In this document: piece by piece, positions 44,994 to 53,926 of the stretch
Position numbering within the stretch: the first letter of the stretch is position 1
Layout: each line of letters opens with the position of its first letter
From: Caballeronia glathei
Lineage (GTDB): Bacteria; Pseudomonadota; Gammaproteobacteria; Burkholderiales; Burkholderiaceae
Assembly (NCBI RefSeq): GCF_000698595.1
Contig: NZ_JFHC01000015.1
Location: 1-64,000 of the forward strand
Length of the DNA: 64,000 nt
Reading direction: 5' to 3'
Made by a program: the position numbers and the translations under genes
The notes under the pieces: generated by a model
The model's database searches: none
Seen by the model: the letters and a program-made list of their open reading frames with translations, nothing else
Told to the model about the DNA's origin: nothing

Positions 44994-45053
44994 AAGTATC
45001 CCCCCGTTGATTGACAACCTCCAGACAACCGGCCGAATTCATTCCGGCCTGTT

Positions 45054-45070
45054 TGCATAAAGGATATGCA
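45054..45070. repeat. Inverted repeat TGCATA-n5-TATGCA
   Basis: Perfect 6-base arms with a 5-base loop, located 312 bases upstream of the phosphoesterase start. It could be a repressor operator or a chance palindrome. Confidence 0.4.
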
Positions 45071-45381
45071 CGATCGATTGCACGCTCGACATGGATCGAC
45101 TCACTTGCGCGATCGATCCATTGCCTTGCGCAGCAAGCATCCAGCCAGTCTCCCGCACCGCACATTCAAACGTTCCTCTTTCAATTCGACGATTAAAGAA
45201 AGAGAACGGTAAATAAATATGATGCTTTTGTCGGCATAGCGTCGTCAAACATTAATACCTCGATGATTCAATCCCGATCGTTCTGGAAGAAAAGTTTCGG
45301 CTGTTTATGGCCGAGAAGTCAACCGGCCTCGTGTCCTGAGTCAACGTGAGCCGGCAAACAAAAAAAATTGGAGTGTCCTGC

Positions 45382-47202
45382 ATGCTTCGCCAATCCCTAT
45401 TGCCAATTCCTTTCGCTGTACTACTTTCGCTCGCGGCTTGCGGTCACAGCGACGACAACACGGCGGCGTCCGCCCCGCCCGCACCGGTGTCCGCGCAGGA
45501 CGCCGCAACGACAGCCACGCCGATCAAGCACGTCGTCGTGATCTTTGGCGAGAACGTCTCATTCGACCACTACTTCGCCACCTACCCGAACGCAAACAAT
45601 CCGGTGGGCGAGCCCCAGTTCATTCCCGCGGCCGGAACGCCCGCGGTCAATAACCTCGCCACCGCGAAGCTGATCGATGCGAGCAATCCGAACGCGCTTG
45701 CGACATCGCCGAATGTCATCGGCCGAACCGTCGGCGGCGTGACCTTTCCCGGCGTGATGGTCACGAGCGGCTCCACGAAGACACCGATTCCAGCCGCTGA
45801 TCTGGTCCCCTTCCGCCTCGACCGGTCCCAGGCGAACACCGAGAGCCAGAACCACGCGTACACGCCCGAACAACTCGCCTACAACGGCGGCGCGATGGAC
45901 TCGTTTCCGCTCTTCACCGCTGCTTCGTCGACCATCGCCGGAAGCACGGGTGCCTTCGGTTCCCCGGGGCAGGTGCTCGGCTTTTTCGACGGCAACACGG
46001 TAACCGCGCTCTGGAACTACGCCCAGACTTTCGCGATGAACCAGAACGCCTACACCGACACATACGGCCCTTCCACGCCCGGTGCGCTCGAAGTGATCTC
46101 CGGACAGAATCATGGCGTGCTGCTGAGCGGCGGCACGTCGTCGAGCAACGCGATCCCCGATGGACAGGGCGGCGGCGCCTTCACTATTGTCGGCGACCTC
46201 GACCCGACAGGCGACGTGTGCACGCTCGCGGCCAAGAGTGCGCCGACGGGCGCGATGTCGAGCTCGAACAAGAACATCGGCGACCTGCTGAACGCGAAAG
46301 GCATAACGTGGGGCGGTTTCATGGGCGGCTTCAACCTGCAAACCGTCAACCCGAACGGTACGACGGGGTGCAGCCGGTCCACCTTCTCGCAGGTGCTGAA
46401 CGCGACCAAGACGGACTACGTCCAGCACCACGCATGGTTCCAGTACTACGCATCGACCGCGAACCTCGCACACACCCGCCCCACTTCGGTGGCGACCATC
46501 GGCACGACCGATCCGCTGGATAACACTGCGACACCGGTGCATCACCAGTACGACAGCGATGACTTCTTTGCGGCCGTATCCGCGGGCAACTATCCGTCGG
46601 TCAGCTTCCTGAAGGCGCCTGCCGTAGGAGACGGCCATCCGGGCAATTCGGATCCGATTGACGAACAGGCCTTCGTCACCAAGGTGGTCAATTTCCTCCA
46701 GCAGCAACCGGACTGGAAGAACACGGCCGTGATCATCGCCTACGACGACTCGGACGGCTGGTACGACCATCGCTACAAGGCGCCGACCAGTTCCTCCTTC
46801 GATGCCACGACCACCCAGAAAGTCAATGGCTCCACGCTTGTGGGCTACGACCAGTTGAACGGACAGGGACAGTGCACGTCCGCTGGTGCCGTGCAGCCAC
46901 TCGGCGTCAACGGCGGCGTGGTGAACGGCCGTTGCGGTCCCGGCACGCGCACGCCGTTCCTCGTGATTTCACCTTATGCGAAGACGAACTTCGTCGACGA
47001 CACGCCGATCACCCAGGCGTCCGTCGTGAAGTTCATCGAGGACAACTGGCTTGGCAGTCAACGTATCGGCGGCGGGTCCTTCGACACGACGGCGGGCAGC
47101 ATCATGAACATGTTCGACTTCACGCAGAACGTGACGGCGCCGCGTACGCTCTTCCTCGACCCGAATCTCGGAACGAAGCTGCCGGCGGCGCCGACGACCT
47201 GA
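45382..47202 (+). CDS. Exported phosphoesterase of the acid phosphatase AcpA / phospholipase C family
   Basis: The 606-residue lipoprotein has a signal ending in LSLAAC, and GGAG nine bases before ATG 45382. The alkaline-phosphatase-superfamily core is seen in IKHVVVIFGENVSFDHYFAT (Glu-Asn-x-Ser-Phe-Asp metal and nucleophile region), LEVISGQNHGVL, AVGDGHPGNSDPIDEQAFVT, NTAVIIAYDDSDGWYDHRY and GTRTPFLVISPYAKTNFVDD. Relatives hydrolyse phosphomonoesters or phospholipids outside the cytoplasm. It is followed 149 bases later by a cytochrome c peroxidase gene, a pairing that recurs in Burkholderia as far as I recall. The exact substrate is unknown. Confidence 0.9.
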   Translation: MLRQSLLPIPFAVLLSLAACGHSDDNTAASAPPAPVSAQDAATTATPIKHVVVIFGENVSFDHYFATYPNANNPVGEPQFIPAAGTPAVNNLATAKLIDASNPNALATSPNVIGRTVGGVTFPGVMVTSGSTKTPIPAADLVPFRLDRSQANTESQNHAYTPEQLAYNGGAMDSFPLFTAASSTIAGSTGAFGSPGQVLGFFDGNTVTALWNYAQTFAMNQNAYTDTYGPSTPGALEVISGQNHGVLLSGGTSSSNAIPDGQGGGAFTIVGDLDPTGDVCTLAAKSAPTGAMSSSNKNIGDLLNAKGITWGGFMGGFNLQTVNPNGTTGCSRSTFSQVLNATKTDYVQHHAWFQYYASTANLAHTRPTSVATIGTTDPLDNTATPVHHQYDSDDFFAAVSAGNYPSVSFLKAPAVGDGHPGNSDPIDEQAFVTKVVNFLQQQPDWKNTAVIIAYDDSDGWYDHRYKAPTSSSFDATTTQKVNGSTLVGYDQLNGQGQCTSAGAVQPLGVNGGVVNGRCGPGTRTPFLVISPYAKTNFVDDTPITQASVVKFIEDNWLGSQRIGGGSFDTTAGSIMNMFDFTQNVTAPRTLFLDPNLGTKLPAAPTT

Positions 47203-47217
47203 TCCGGGTCTCCGGCA

Positions 47218-47233
47218 AGCACGCGTCCCAGCG
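47218..47233 (+). repeat. 16-base direct repeat, copy 2
   Basis: Second copy of the repeat at 44978-44993. It lies directly after the phosphoesterase stop and 118 bases before the peroxidase start. Confidence 0.35.
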
Positions 47234-47245
47234 CCGCGACTGCAT

Positions 47246-47265
47246 CGCCCCGCGCTTGCGGGGCG
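47246..47265. repeat. Strong GC hairpin between phosphoesterase and peroxidase genes
   Basis: CGCCCCGC-GCTT-GCGGGGCG is a perfect 8-base-pair stem with a tetraloop, 44 bases after the phosphoesterase stop. It lacks a T tract, so it is more likely a transcript-stabilising or attenuating structure than a simple terminator. Confidence 0.6.
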
Positions 47266-47351
47266 CGCAATCCGCAGTCATCGCGGCGAGCCGGCACAGC
47301 GCCGGCTCTGCTCATTCCTGTCGTTCGAATGCACCACGTTCCCTCTCCGCC

Positions 47352-48809
47352 ATGAACCATCGCTCGACCGCAACGTCGCGATTCCCCTCCCCTGCAGACT
47401 CCAGCTCCAATTCCGCATCCGGCAAGGCCGGCATGTCAGCGCGGCGACTCCTCGTCGCCGGAGCATGTGCGCTTCTGGCCGCATCGTTCGCATTCTGCGC
47501 ATACGCGCTTGTTCATCCGGAGCGAGTGCCGGATGCGGCCGGAGCGATCGTCGAGAAGCTCACCGGCGCCAATCCGCATCCAGTCAAACTGATACTTCCG
47601 CCCACTGCCCCACTGAGCGCAATGGCGCAACTCGGCAAGCAGATCTTCTTCGATACTTCGCTCTCGGCGTCGGGCAAGCAATCGTGCGCCTCGTGTCATA
47701 GTCCCGAGCACTCGTACGGTCCCGCGAACAATCTGGGCGTGCAGCTCGGCGGCGCCGACATGCAGCAGGCGGGATACCGGCCGCCGCCTTCGCTGACGTA
47801 TCTCTATCGGCAACAGCCCTTCAGCATAGGACCCGACGCGAACGATACGGACGTGCCGGTCGATCTCGCACAGGTCGCGTCTCAGGCACTCGGCTCCGCG
47901 CGCGCTCAGAAGAACGCCGGTGTCGCGCCTGCGGCTCCCGCGATGGTTCCGCAAGGCGGATTGTTCTGGGACGGCCGCGCCGATACCCTGCAAGGCCAGG
48001 CGCTCGTTCCACTGCTGAATCCTGTGGAGATGGCAAACTCAAGTCCGGCTGAAGTAGCACGCAAGCTCGCCAGCGCGACTTACATCGACAAGTTCAAGCA
48101 GCTCTTTGGCGCAAATATCGAAAGCAATGCGAGCCTTCTGGTCACCGAGGCGATGTTCGCAGTCGGGCGATATCAGATGGAAGACCCTTCGTTTCACGCC
48201 TTCACCAGCAAGTACGACTACTGGCTGCAGGGGAAGGCGCGCTTGAGCGCGGCAGAGCTGCACGGCATGAAGCTTTTCAACGACCCGAACAAGGCCAACT
48301 GCGCGGGCTGCCATCTGAGCAAGCCGACGGCCGACGGTCTCCCGCCGCTTTTCACGGACACGCAATACGAAGCCCTCGGTGTGCCTCGCAACGCGGCGCT
48401 CGCAATCAACAAGGATCCGAGGTTCTTCGATATGGGCGTGTGCGGACCATTCAGACACGACCTCGCGGAACAGACGCAATACTGCGGCATGTTCCTCACG
48501 CCGACGTTGCGCAACTCGGCCAATCGTCACCTGTACTTCCACAACGGCGTCTACCGCACGCTTGAACAGGTGATGGACTTCTATAATTTGCGCAGCACGA
48601 ATCCGGAGAAGATCTATCCGCACGATGCGTCGGGGAAGGTCGAGACTTATAACGATCTCCCTGCCCGATATCATGGGAACGTGGACATCTCCGATGCGCC
48701 GTTCGATCGCAAGCCCGGTGACAAGCCGGCCATGACGCAAGACGAGATTCAGGACATCATCGCGTTCATGAATACGCTGAACGACGGCTACAAGACAAGC
48801 GGCTCGTAA
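47352..48809 (+). CDS. Di-haem cytochrome c peroxidase / MauG family protein
   Basis: The 485-residue periplasmic protein has an N-terminal membrane anchor (RRLLVAGACALLAASFAFCA) and two c-type haem sites, CASCH at 112-116 and CAGCH at 317-321. Further family features are LGKQIFFDTSLSASGKQSCA, GGLFWDGRADTLQGQALVPL, LNPVEM and CGMFLTPTLRNSANRHLYFH, then HNGVYRTLEQVMDFYN. It reduces hydrogen peroxide or carries out MauG-like oxidation. I start at ATG 47352. The frame is open upstream through the preceding gene but is not coding there. ATG 47433 is an alternative start closer to the hydrophobic segment. Confidence 0.92.
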   Translation: MNHRSTATSRFPSPADSSSNSASGKAGMSARRLLVAGACALLAASFAFCAYALVHPERVPDAAGAIVEKLTGANPHPVKLILPPTAPLSAMAQLGKQIFFDTSLSASGKQSCASCHSPEHSYGPANNLGVQLGGADMQQAGYRPPPSLTYLYRQQPFSIGPDANDTDVPVDLAQVASQALGSARAQKNAGVAPAAPAMVPQGGLFWDGRADTLQGQALVPLLNPVEMANSSPAEVARKLASATYIDKFKQLFGANIESNASLLVTEAMFAVGRYQMEDPSFHAFTSKYDYWLQGKARLSAAELHGMKLFNDPNKANCAGCHLSKPTADGLPPLFTDTQYEALGVPRNAALAINKDPRFFDMGVCGPFRHDLAEQTQYCGMFLTPTLRNSANRHLYFHNGVYRTLEQVMDFYNLRSTNPEKIYPHDASGKVETYNDLPARYHGNVDISDAPFDRKPGDKPAMTQDEIQDIIAFMNTLNDGYKTSGS

Positions 48810-49469
48810 TGTTGGGCCGTCCGGATGTGCGGCCACGGATGGCGGATCGGTGATCGCGGGGGATAAGTCGAACGCCGCGCCATCGCACCCTTGCGAACAC
48901 TTGTACCGGGCACTGGCGGCCGTGCGCAGTCACACGAGCGGCAATGCTGCACGAGGATCGCGACGAGTGCAGCGAAACGCGCTCGCGATGGCACGGCCAC
49001 ATGTTGCCCCCGTCCGCATGTACCGATGGACCGCCCGGCTTTCAATGGCGGCCGTCGCTGTAAGGTAGCCAACTCGACTTGATTCTCGCCCGCGCGCAAG
49101 GGCGGCAGACTCGCGGTGCGTGGTCTCATTATCTGTTCCGTTAATCGAATTGCACGACGCAAAAGCAGCCGCTATACTGCGTCGGCGGTCGCTGGCCTTA
49201 CCACTCGAATTGGCCTGACCAAAAAGACGGAATTCAAGGCAGCTGTTTGAAAGCAAGGCTTCGGCAGTTCGCCGATGCGCTCCGAAGAGGCATGCTCATG
49301 ATGATGTCGTTCCATTCGTTCGGCCCGGGCGCGTACCACCCCGCGCGCCACTCATCCATCGCCTTCATGCGAGCGGCGGCTATCCGCCCCCACATCTGCC
49401 GCGCACCCCGTCACCGGCGCTGACATCAGCGCCCTATCGACAAACAAAAAAATATCAGGAGACGACAGA
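48810..49469. other. Intergenic region upstream of the sugar ABC operon
   Basis: 660 bases with no supported gene. It contains the sigma-70 promoter at 49150-49178 and a leader of about 290 bases. Opposite-strand frames here are Arg-rich shadows without start signals. Confidence 0.5.
49150..49178 (+). promoter_or_regulatory. Sigma-70 promoter of the sugar ABC operon
   Basis: TTGCAC at 49150-49155, a 17-base spacer and TATACT at 49173-49178. Transcription would start near 49185 and give a leader of about 285 bases before the first binding-protein gene. That is long enough for regulation, but I see no known riboswitch. Confidence 0.65.
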
Positions 49470-50498
49470 ATGTTCCGCAAAGGAATGCTGGCTACGGCCG
49501 CGCTGGCCGCGTGCGTGCTCGCGAACACCGCGCACGCGCAGGTGAACACAGGCGATACGTCGCAGAAGAAGATCGCGCTGTCCAACAGCTTCGCGGGCAA
49601 CGCCTGGCGGCAGTCGATGCTCAAGAGCTGGGACGCCGTGTCGCAGCAGGCTGTCGCGGACAAGAAGATCGCCGCCGCGCCGGCGTTCACCACCGCCGAG
49701 AACCAGGTGACCGAGCAGGCGCAGCAGTTGCAGAACCTCATCCTGCAAGGCTATAGCGCCATAGTCATCGACGCGGTGTCGCCAACCGCGCTCAACGGCA
49801 CCATCAAGAAGGCGTGCGCGGCGGGCGTGGTCGTGGTGTCCTTCGATGGGATCGTCGACGAGCCGTGCGCGTATCGCGTGAATTTCGATTTCAAGGGCTG
49901 GGCCGAACAGGGCGTCGAGTATCTCGCCGAGCGCCTGAACGGCAAGGGCAACATTCTGGAAGTGCGCGGCGTCGCGGGGATTTCGGTCGACAATCTCATG
50001 CATGAAGGCGTGCTCGATGGTCTCAAGAAGCATCCGGGCATGAAGCTCGTCGGCTCGGTCAACGGCGACTGGACGCAATCGGTCGCGCAGAAGGCCGTCG
50101 CGGGCATCTTGCCGACGCTGCCGCAAGTCGATGGCGTCGCGACCGAAGGCGAGATGTCGTTCGGCATCGCGCAGGCGTTCAAGGCGGCCAATCGTCCCGC
50201 GCCGCCGATGATCATCGGCAGCACGTATCCCGAGCTGCAATGGTGGAACGAACAGACGAAGAGCGGCTATCACTCGCGTTCGCTGTCGAATCCGCCGGGC
50301 GCGGTGACGTTCGCGTTCTGGGTCGCGCAGCAAGTGCTCGCAGGCAAGAAGCTTCCAAAGGACATCACCATCAACGTGCCGCTGCTCGCGATCTCGCAGC
50401 AGGAATTGCCGGCGAAACTCGCGGCCACGCCGCCGGGCGGCATCGCCGACGTGACTTATACGCTGCCGCAGACGGTCGCGCTGCTCGACAGAAAATAA
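49470..50498 (+). CDS. Periplasmic sugar-binding protein (CUT2/Peripla_BP_4)
   Basis: The 342-residue protein has a Sec signal (KGMLATAALAACVLANTAHA, cleaved before QVNTG). The mature part begins KIALSNSFAGNAWRQSMLKS and has LQNLILQGYSAIVIDAVSPT, VVVVSFDGI and GVATEGEMSFGIAQAF, the type I fold of ribose/rhizopine-class sugar receptors. AGGAG precedes the ATG. It starts the operon binding protein, ATPase, permease, permease, lactonase, second binding protein. The closest paralogue is the last gene (54862-55881), which shares most of the N-terminal lobe. The sugar cannot be deduced, but the lactonase suggests an aldose or sugar lactone route. Confidence 0.93.
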   Translation: MFRKGMLATAALAACVLANTAHAQVNTGDTSQKKIALSNSFAGNAWRQSMLKSWDAVSQQAVADKKIAAAPAFTTAENQVTEQAQQLQNLILQGYSAIVIDAVSPTALNGTIKKACAAGVVVVSFDGIVDEPCAYRVNFDFKGWAEQGVEYLAERLNGKGNILEVRGVAGISVDNLMHEGVLDGLKKHPGMKLVGSVNGDWTQSVAQKAVAGILPTLPQVDGVATEGEMSFGIAQAFKAANRPAPPMIIGSTYPELQWWNEQTKSGYHSRSLSNPPGAVTFAFWVAQQVLAGKKLPKDITINVPLLAISQQELPAKLAATPPGGIADVTYTLPQTVALLDRK

Positions 50499-50519
50499 CG
50501 CCTCTGATGGAGCATGTGA

Positions 50520-51977
50520 ATGAGTGACGCACTTATTCGCTTCGAAGGCATTGGCAAGACATTCGGCCGCGTGCGCGCGCTGGCCGATATCGACTTCACG
50601 TTCATGCGCGGCGAATGCGTCGGCATCGCCGGGCACAACGGTGCGGGAAAGTCGACGCTGATGGCCATACTCGCGGGCGTGTATGCGCCGACGCAAGGCC
50701 GCATCGAAGTGGACGGGCAAGCCGCGCCGCATTACGACGCGAACGCCGCGCGCGATAAAGGCGTGCGCTGCGTGTTTCAGGAGCTTTCGCTGTGCGCGAA
50801 CCTAACGGTCGCGGAGAACATGTGCATCGTGCATCCGCAGTTGCGCGGACGCGGCTGGCGGCGCCGCGCGACCGCGTTGATGCGCGAGAAGCTCGAGGAG
50901 ATCTTTCCAGGCAACGGACTCAAGGGCAACGAACTCGTCTCCGATCTCACGCTCACGCAGCAGCAAATGGTCGAGATCGCGCGCGGCTTCACCGTGACGG
51001 ATGCCCCCGTGCGTCTCGTGATTCTCGACGAGCCCACGTCCTCGCTCGATGCGCATACGGCCGAGCAATTGCTCGCGTTCGTGCGCACGGCCGCGCAGAA
51101 CGGCATCACGTGCCTGCTCATCACCCATATGCTGGGCGAGATCGAGCGCGTGGCGGATCGCGTGATGGTGATGCGCGACGGCAGCATCGTCAGCGTGCTG
51201 CCCCGCGAGGCGTCGAGCCGCGCATCGATCATTCAGGCGATGGGCCAGCATCTCGAAGCGGAGAAGACGTCGGGCGCGCCGCGCGTCACTGCCGATCGCG
51301 GCAATGAGCGGCACTTCCGCTGGAATGTGGGCGCGAGGAAGAACACGGCGATCGACGCTTCGCGCGGTGAGATCGTCGGCTTCGCGGGACTCGCCGGGCA
51401 GGGGCAGACCGAAGCGCTGCTATCGATCTACGAAGCGGCGACCCGGCGCGGCGCGGGGCGTGCGAAGGTCGCGTTCGTCGCAGGCGATCGTGGACGCGAC
51501 GGCGTGTTTCCAGTCTGGTCCATCGCCGAGAACCTCGACTTGCGCTGGCTTCTCGGCGGCGCCAAAGCCAGGCGGGGTCTGGTCGACTTCGCGGCAGCGC
51601 GCGCTGTGGTTCAGGCGTGGCGCGCCAGGATCGGCATACGCGGGGCGTCGATGAACGCGGGCATTCTGTCGCTCTCCGGCGGCAACCAGCAGAAGGTTCT
51701 CTTCGCCCGCGCGCTCGCGTCGGACGCCGATCTCATTCTCATGGACGACCCCACACGCGGAGTCGATGTCGGCACCAAGCGCGACATCTATCGACTCGTG
51801 CACGATGAAGCCGCGAAGGGCCGCACTTTCATCTGGTATACGACGGAAAACGAGGAGCTGTCGCACTGCGACCGCACGTACGTGTTCCGCTCGGCCGCCG
51901 TCACGCGCGTGCTTCAGGCCGACGAATGTACGGAAGAAGCCCTGCTCGCGGCCAGTTTCGAGGAGCACGCCGCATGA
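50520..51977 (+). CDS. Sugar ABC transporter double ATPase (RbsA/CUT2 type)
   Basis: The 485-residue protein has two fused nucleotide-binding domains. The first has Walker A GHNGAGKST, signature region LTLTQQQMVEIARGF and Walker B LVILDEPTSSLD. The second has the degenerate Walker A typical of this family (GLAGQGQTEAL, no Lys), an intact signature LSGGNQQKVLFARAL and Walker B LILMDDPTRGVDVGT, in which the usual catalytic Glu is Asp. Only the first site is likely to hydrolyse ATP. The stop overlaps the first permease start (ATGA). Confidence 0.93.
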   Translation: MSDALIRFEGIGKTFGRVRALADIDFTFMRGECVGIAGHNGAGKSTLMAILAGVYAPTQGRIEVDGQAAPHYDANAARDKGVRCVFQELSLCANLTVAENMCIVHPQLRGRGWRRRATALMREKLEEIFPGNGLKGNELVSDLTLTQQQMVEIARGFTVTDAPVRLVILDEPTSSLDAHTAEQLLAFVRTAAQNGITCLLITHMLGEIERVADRVMVMRDGSIVSVLPREASSRASIIQAMGQHLEAEKTSGAPRVTADRGNERHFRWNVGARKNTAIDASRGEIVGFAGLAGQGQTEALLSIYEAATRRGAGRAKVAFVAGDRGRDGVFPVWSIAENLDLRWLLGGAKARRGLVDFAAARAVVQAWRARIGIRGASMNAGILSLSGGNQQKVLFARALASDADLILMDDPTRGVDVGTKRDIYRLVHDEAAKGRTFIWYTTENEELSHCDRTYVFRSAAVTRVLQADECTEEALLAASFEEHAA

Positions 51978-52909
51978 CATTCGCGATCTCGCAAACGCGC
52001 TTGCGCGCGCTGCTTCCCGCCATCTCGCTCGTTGCGGTGCTGGTGCCGATCCTCATCATGCAGCCGGCGGTGATGAGCTACTTCGGCTCTAACCTGTTGT
52101 TGAATCTCGCCGTGCCGATCGTGCTCGCAACGCTCGCGCAGCTCGCGATCATCACCGTGAACGATCTCGACCTCTCGATTGGGCCATTTGTGAGCCTCGT
52201 CGCATGCATCGGCGCCACGCTGCTGGTCAGGCAACCGTGGCTCGGGGTCCTCGCGCTGGTCGGCTGCGTGCTCGCCTATGCCGCCGTCGGTGCACTGATC
52301 GAATTGCGGCAGATTCCGTCGATCGTCGTCACGCTCGGGCTGTCGTTCGTATGGAGCGGACTCGCGATCGTGCTGCTGCCGTCGCCGGGCGGCACGAGCC
52401 CCGCGTGGCTCGGCGCCGCCATGAGCTACCAGACACCGATCGTCGCCGCGCCCATCGTCTGGTCGGTGCTGATCGCGATCGTGGGTCATCTGCTGCTGAT
52501 GCGTTCATCGGCGGGCGTGCGCATTCGCGGCGCGGGCGGCAATCCGCGCGCGATGCGCCGCTTCGGCTGGTCGCTCGTGCGCTGCAAGGCGACGCTGTAT
52601 GGCGTCGCGGGCGTGTTCGGCGTGCTGTCGGGGCTGTCCTTGCTCGGCTTGACGACTTCCGCCGATGCCAACCTCGCGCTGCGCTACACGCTGCTGTCCA
52701 TCGCGGCGGTGATACTCGGTGGCGGCGAGTTCATCGGCGGGCGCGTGTCGGTGACAGGCGCGGTGCTCGGCTCGATCACGCTGACGCTCGCCGCATCGTT
52801 CCTCGCGTTTCTCAACATCTCGGCGGACTGGCAGGTCGGCATGCAGGGCGCGATTCTCATCGTGGTCTTGTCGTTGCGTGTGCTGCTGCAACGCGGAGAA
52901 CGCCGATGA
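51974..52909 (+). CDS. Sugar ABC transporter permease 1 (CUT2/RbsC-like)
   Basis: The 311-residue inner-membrane protein has 8-10 helices (LLPAISLVAVLVPILIMQPA, LAIITVNDLDLSIGPFVSLV). It carries the family features NDLDLSIG (as IxDLSxG) and RIRGAGGNPRAMRRFGW, the cytoplasmic coupling region. ATG 51974 forms ATGA with the ATPase stop, and the end overlaps the second permease the same way. Confidence 0.93.
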   Translation: MTFAISQTRLRALLPAISLVAVLVPILIMQPAVMSYFGSNLLLNLAVPIVLATLAQLAIITVNDLDLSIGPFVSLVACIGATLLVRQPWLGVLALVGCVLAYAAVGALIELRQIPSIVVTLGLSFVWSGLAIVLLPSPGGTSPAWLGAAMSYQTPIVAAPIVWSVLIAIVGHLLLMRSSAGVRIRGAGGNPRAMRRFGWSLVRCKATLYGVAGVFGVLSGLSLLGLTTSADANLALRYTLLSIAAVILGGGEFIGGRVSVTGAVLGSITLTLAASFLAFLNISADWQVGMQGAILIVVLSLRVLLQRGERR

Positions 52910-53895
52910 ACCCGCACACTTCGAGCGAGCCGATCGCCGGGAACGATCAGAGCGCGTGGGCGCGGCTCAGAAGCATTCGGGCGCCGTGGGTGTGGTCTTT
53001 CGCCGGTGCGGTGCTGGTGTGGCTCGCCATCGCCGCGATCTTCGGCTTCGGCATCGCGGGCAATGTCGCACAGACGGCGCTCACGTACGGCGTGTTCATG
53101 GTGCTGGTCGGACTCGGGCAGATGCTCGTCATCACCTCGGGGGTGGGCAACATCGACTTGTCGGTGCCCTCGACGATCGCGCTTGCCGGCGTCGTCGGCA
53201 TGCATGTGATGCAAGGCGCCAACGCACAGATTGCGCTGGGCATCGCAGCGGCGCTCGGCGTGGGCGTGGCCGTAGGTCTCGCGAATTACGCGCTGATTCG
53301 CTTGCTGCGCATTCCGCCGATCATCGCGACGCTGTCATCGAGTTTCATCATCCAGTCGGTCGCCATCACGCAAGGGCGTCAGCTTCCGCCGCCGCCGCCC
53401 GCGCTCGGTGCGTTCGCGACGGGTGGCTTTCTGCATGTGCCCTATATCGCGCTCGTCGCGCTCGTGTTGTCCTTTGCGCTGGCCGTGCTGCTGCATCGCG
53501 CGGTGTACGGGCGCAGGCTCTCGGCCATCGGGCAGAACTCACGCGCCGCTTGGCTCGCGGGTGTCGACGTGCACCGCACGCGCTGCCTTGCCTATGTGCT
53601 CTCGTCGATGATCGCGGCGCTCGCGGCGCTGCTGCTCTCTGCGGTTTCAGGCGGTGCGTCGCTCGACATGGGCGTCGAGTACATGCTGATCTCGATTGCC
53701 GTGGTCGTGATCGGCGGCACGCTCGTAACGGGCGGCAAGCCGACCATTGCCGGGGTGTGGGGCGCATCGATGTTCCTGTTTCTCACCAACGCCGTGCTCA
53801 ACGCGGTGGGCGCGGATGCGGGCGTGCGCTCCATCGTCTACGGCGTGCTCATCATCGCGGTGACTGTCGCGGCGGGCGGCAAGGCGCTGCGCTAG
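52906..53895 (+). CDS. Sugar ABC transporter permease 2 (CUT2/RbsC-like)
   Basis: The 329-residue membrane protein has VFMVLVGLGQMLVITSGVGN, then IDLSVPSTIALAGVVG, GRRLSAIGQNSRAAWLAGVD (coupling loop) and ISIAVVVIGGTLVTGGKPTI. It differs clearly from permease 1, so the pair most likely forms a heterodimer as in LsrC/LsrD or YtfT/YjfF. The start is ATG 52906 in an ATGA overlap. The open frame continues far upstream but is a shadow of permease 1. Confidence 0.93.
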   Translation: MNPHTSSEPIAGNDQSAWARLRSIRAPWVWSFAGAVLVWLAIAAIFGFGIAGNVAQTALTYGVFMVLVGLGQMLVITSGVGNIDLSVPSTIALAGVVGMHVMQGANAQIALGIAAALGVGVAVGLANYALIRLLRIPPIIATLSSSFIIQSVAITQGRQLPPPPPALGAFATGGFLHVPYIALVALVLSFALAVLLHRAVYGRRLSAIGQNSRAAWLAGVDVHRTRCLAYVLSSMIAALAALLLSAVSGGASLDMGVEYMLISIAVVVIGGTLVTGGKPTIAGVWGASMFLFLTNAVLNAVGADAGVRSIVYGVLIIAVTVAAGGKALR

Positions 53896-53926
53896 TTCTC
53901 AGGCGAAAATCAAAGGACGAGGAGAC

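Larger units (their letters stand above)
44765..45381. other. Intergenic region with two hairpins
   Basis: 617 bases without a gene. A hairpin GGCCGAAT-tc-ATTCcGGCC (45031-45049, one bulged base, then TGTTT) may terminate the GMC/PAS-cupin transcript. A perfect inverted repeat TGCATA-AAGGA-TATGCA lies at 45054-45070. The remainder is AT-richer toward 45340 and should contain the promoter of the phosphoesterase gene. Confidence 0.45.

Noticed and set aside
45559-46770. A 403-residue minus-strand frame opposite the phosphoesterase gene
   Set aside because: Arg/Val-rich, no motifs, no start signal. The plus strand encodes a recognisable enzyme over the same bases.
46872-47351. Upstream extension of the cytochrome c peroxidase frame
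   Set aside because: It overlaps the phosphoesterase end and is His/Arg-rich. A membrane anchor follows the ATG at 47352.
52204-52905. A long upstream extension of permease 2
   Set aside because: It overlaps permease 1 out of frame, is Arg/Ala-rich and lacks membrane helices. The ATGA at 52906 is the start.
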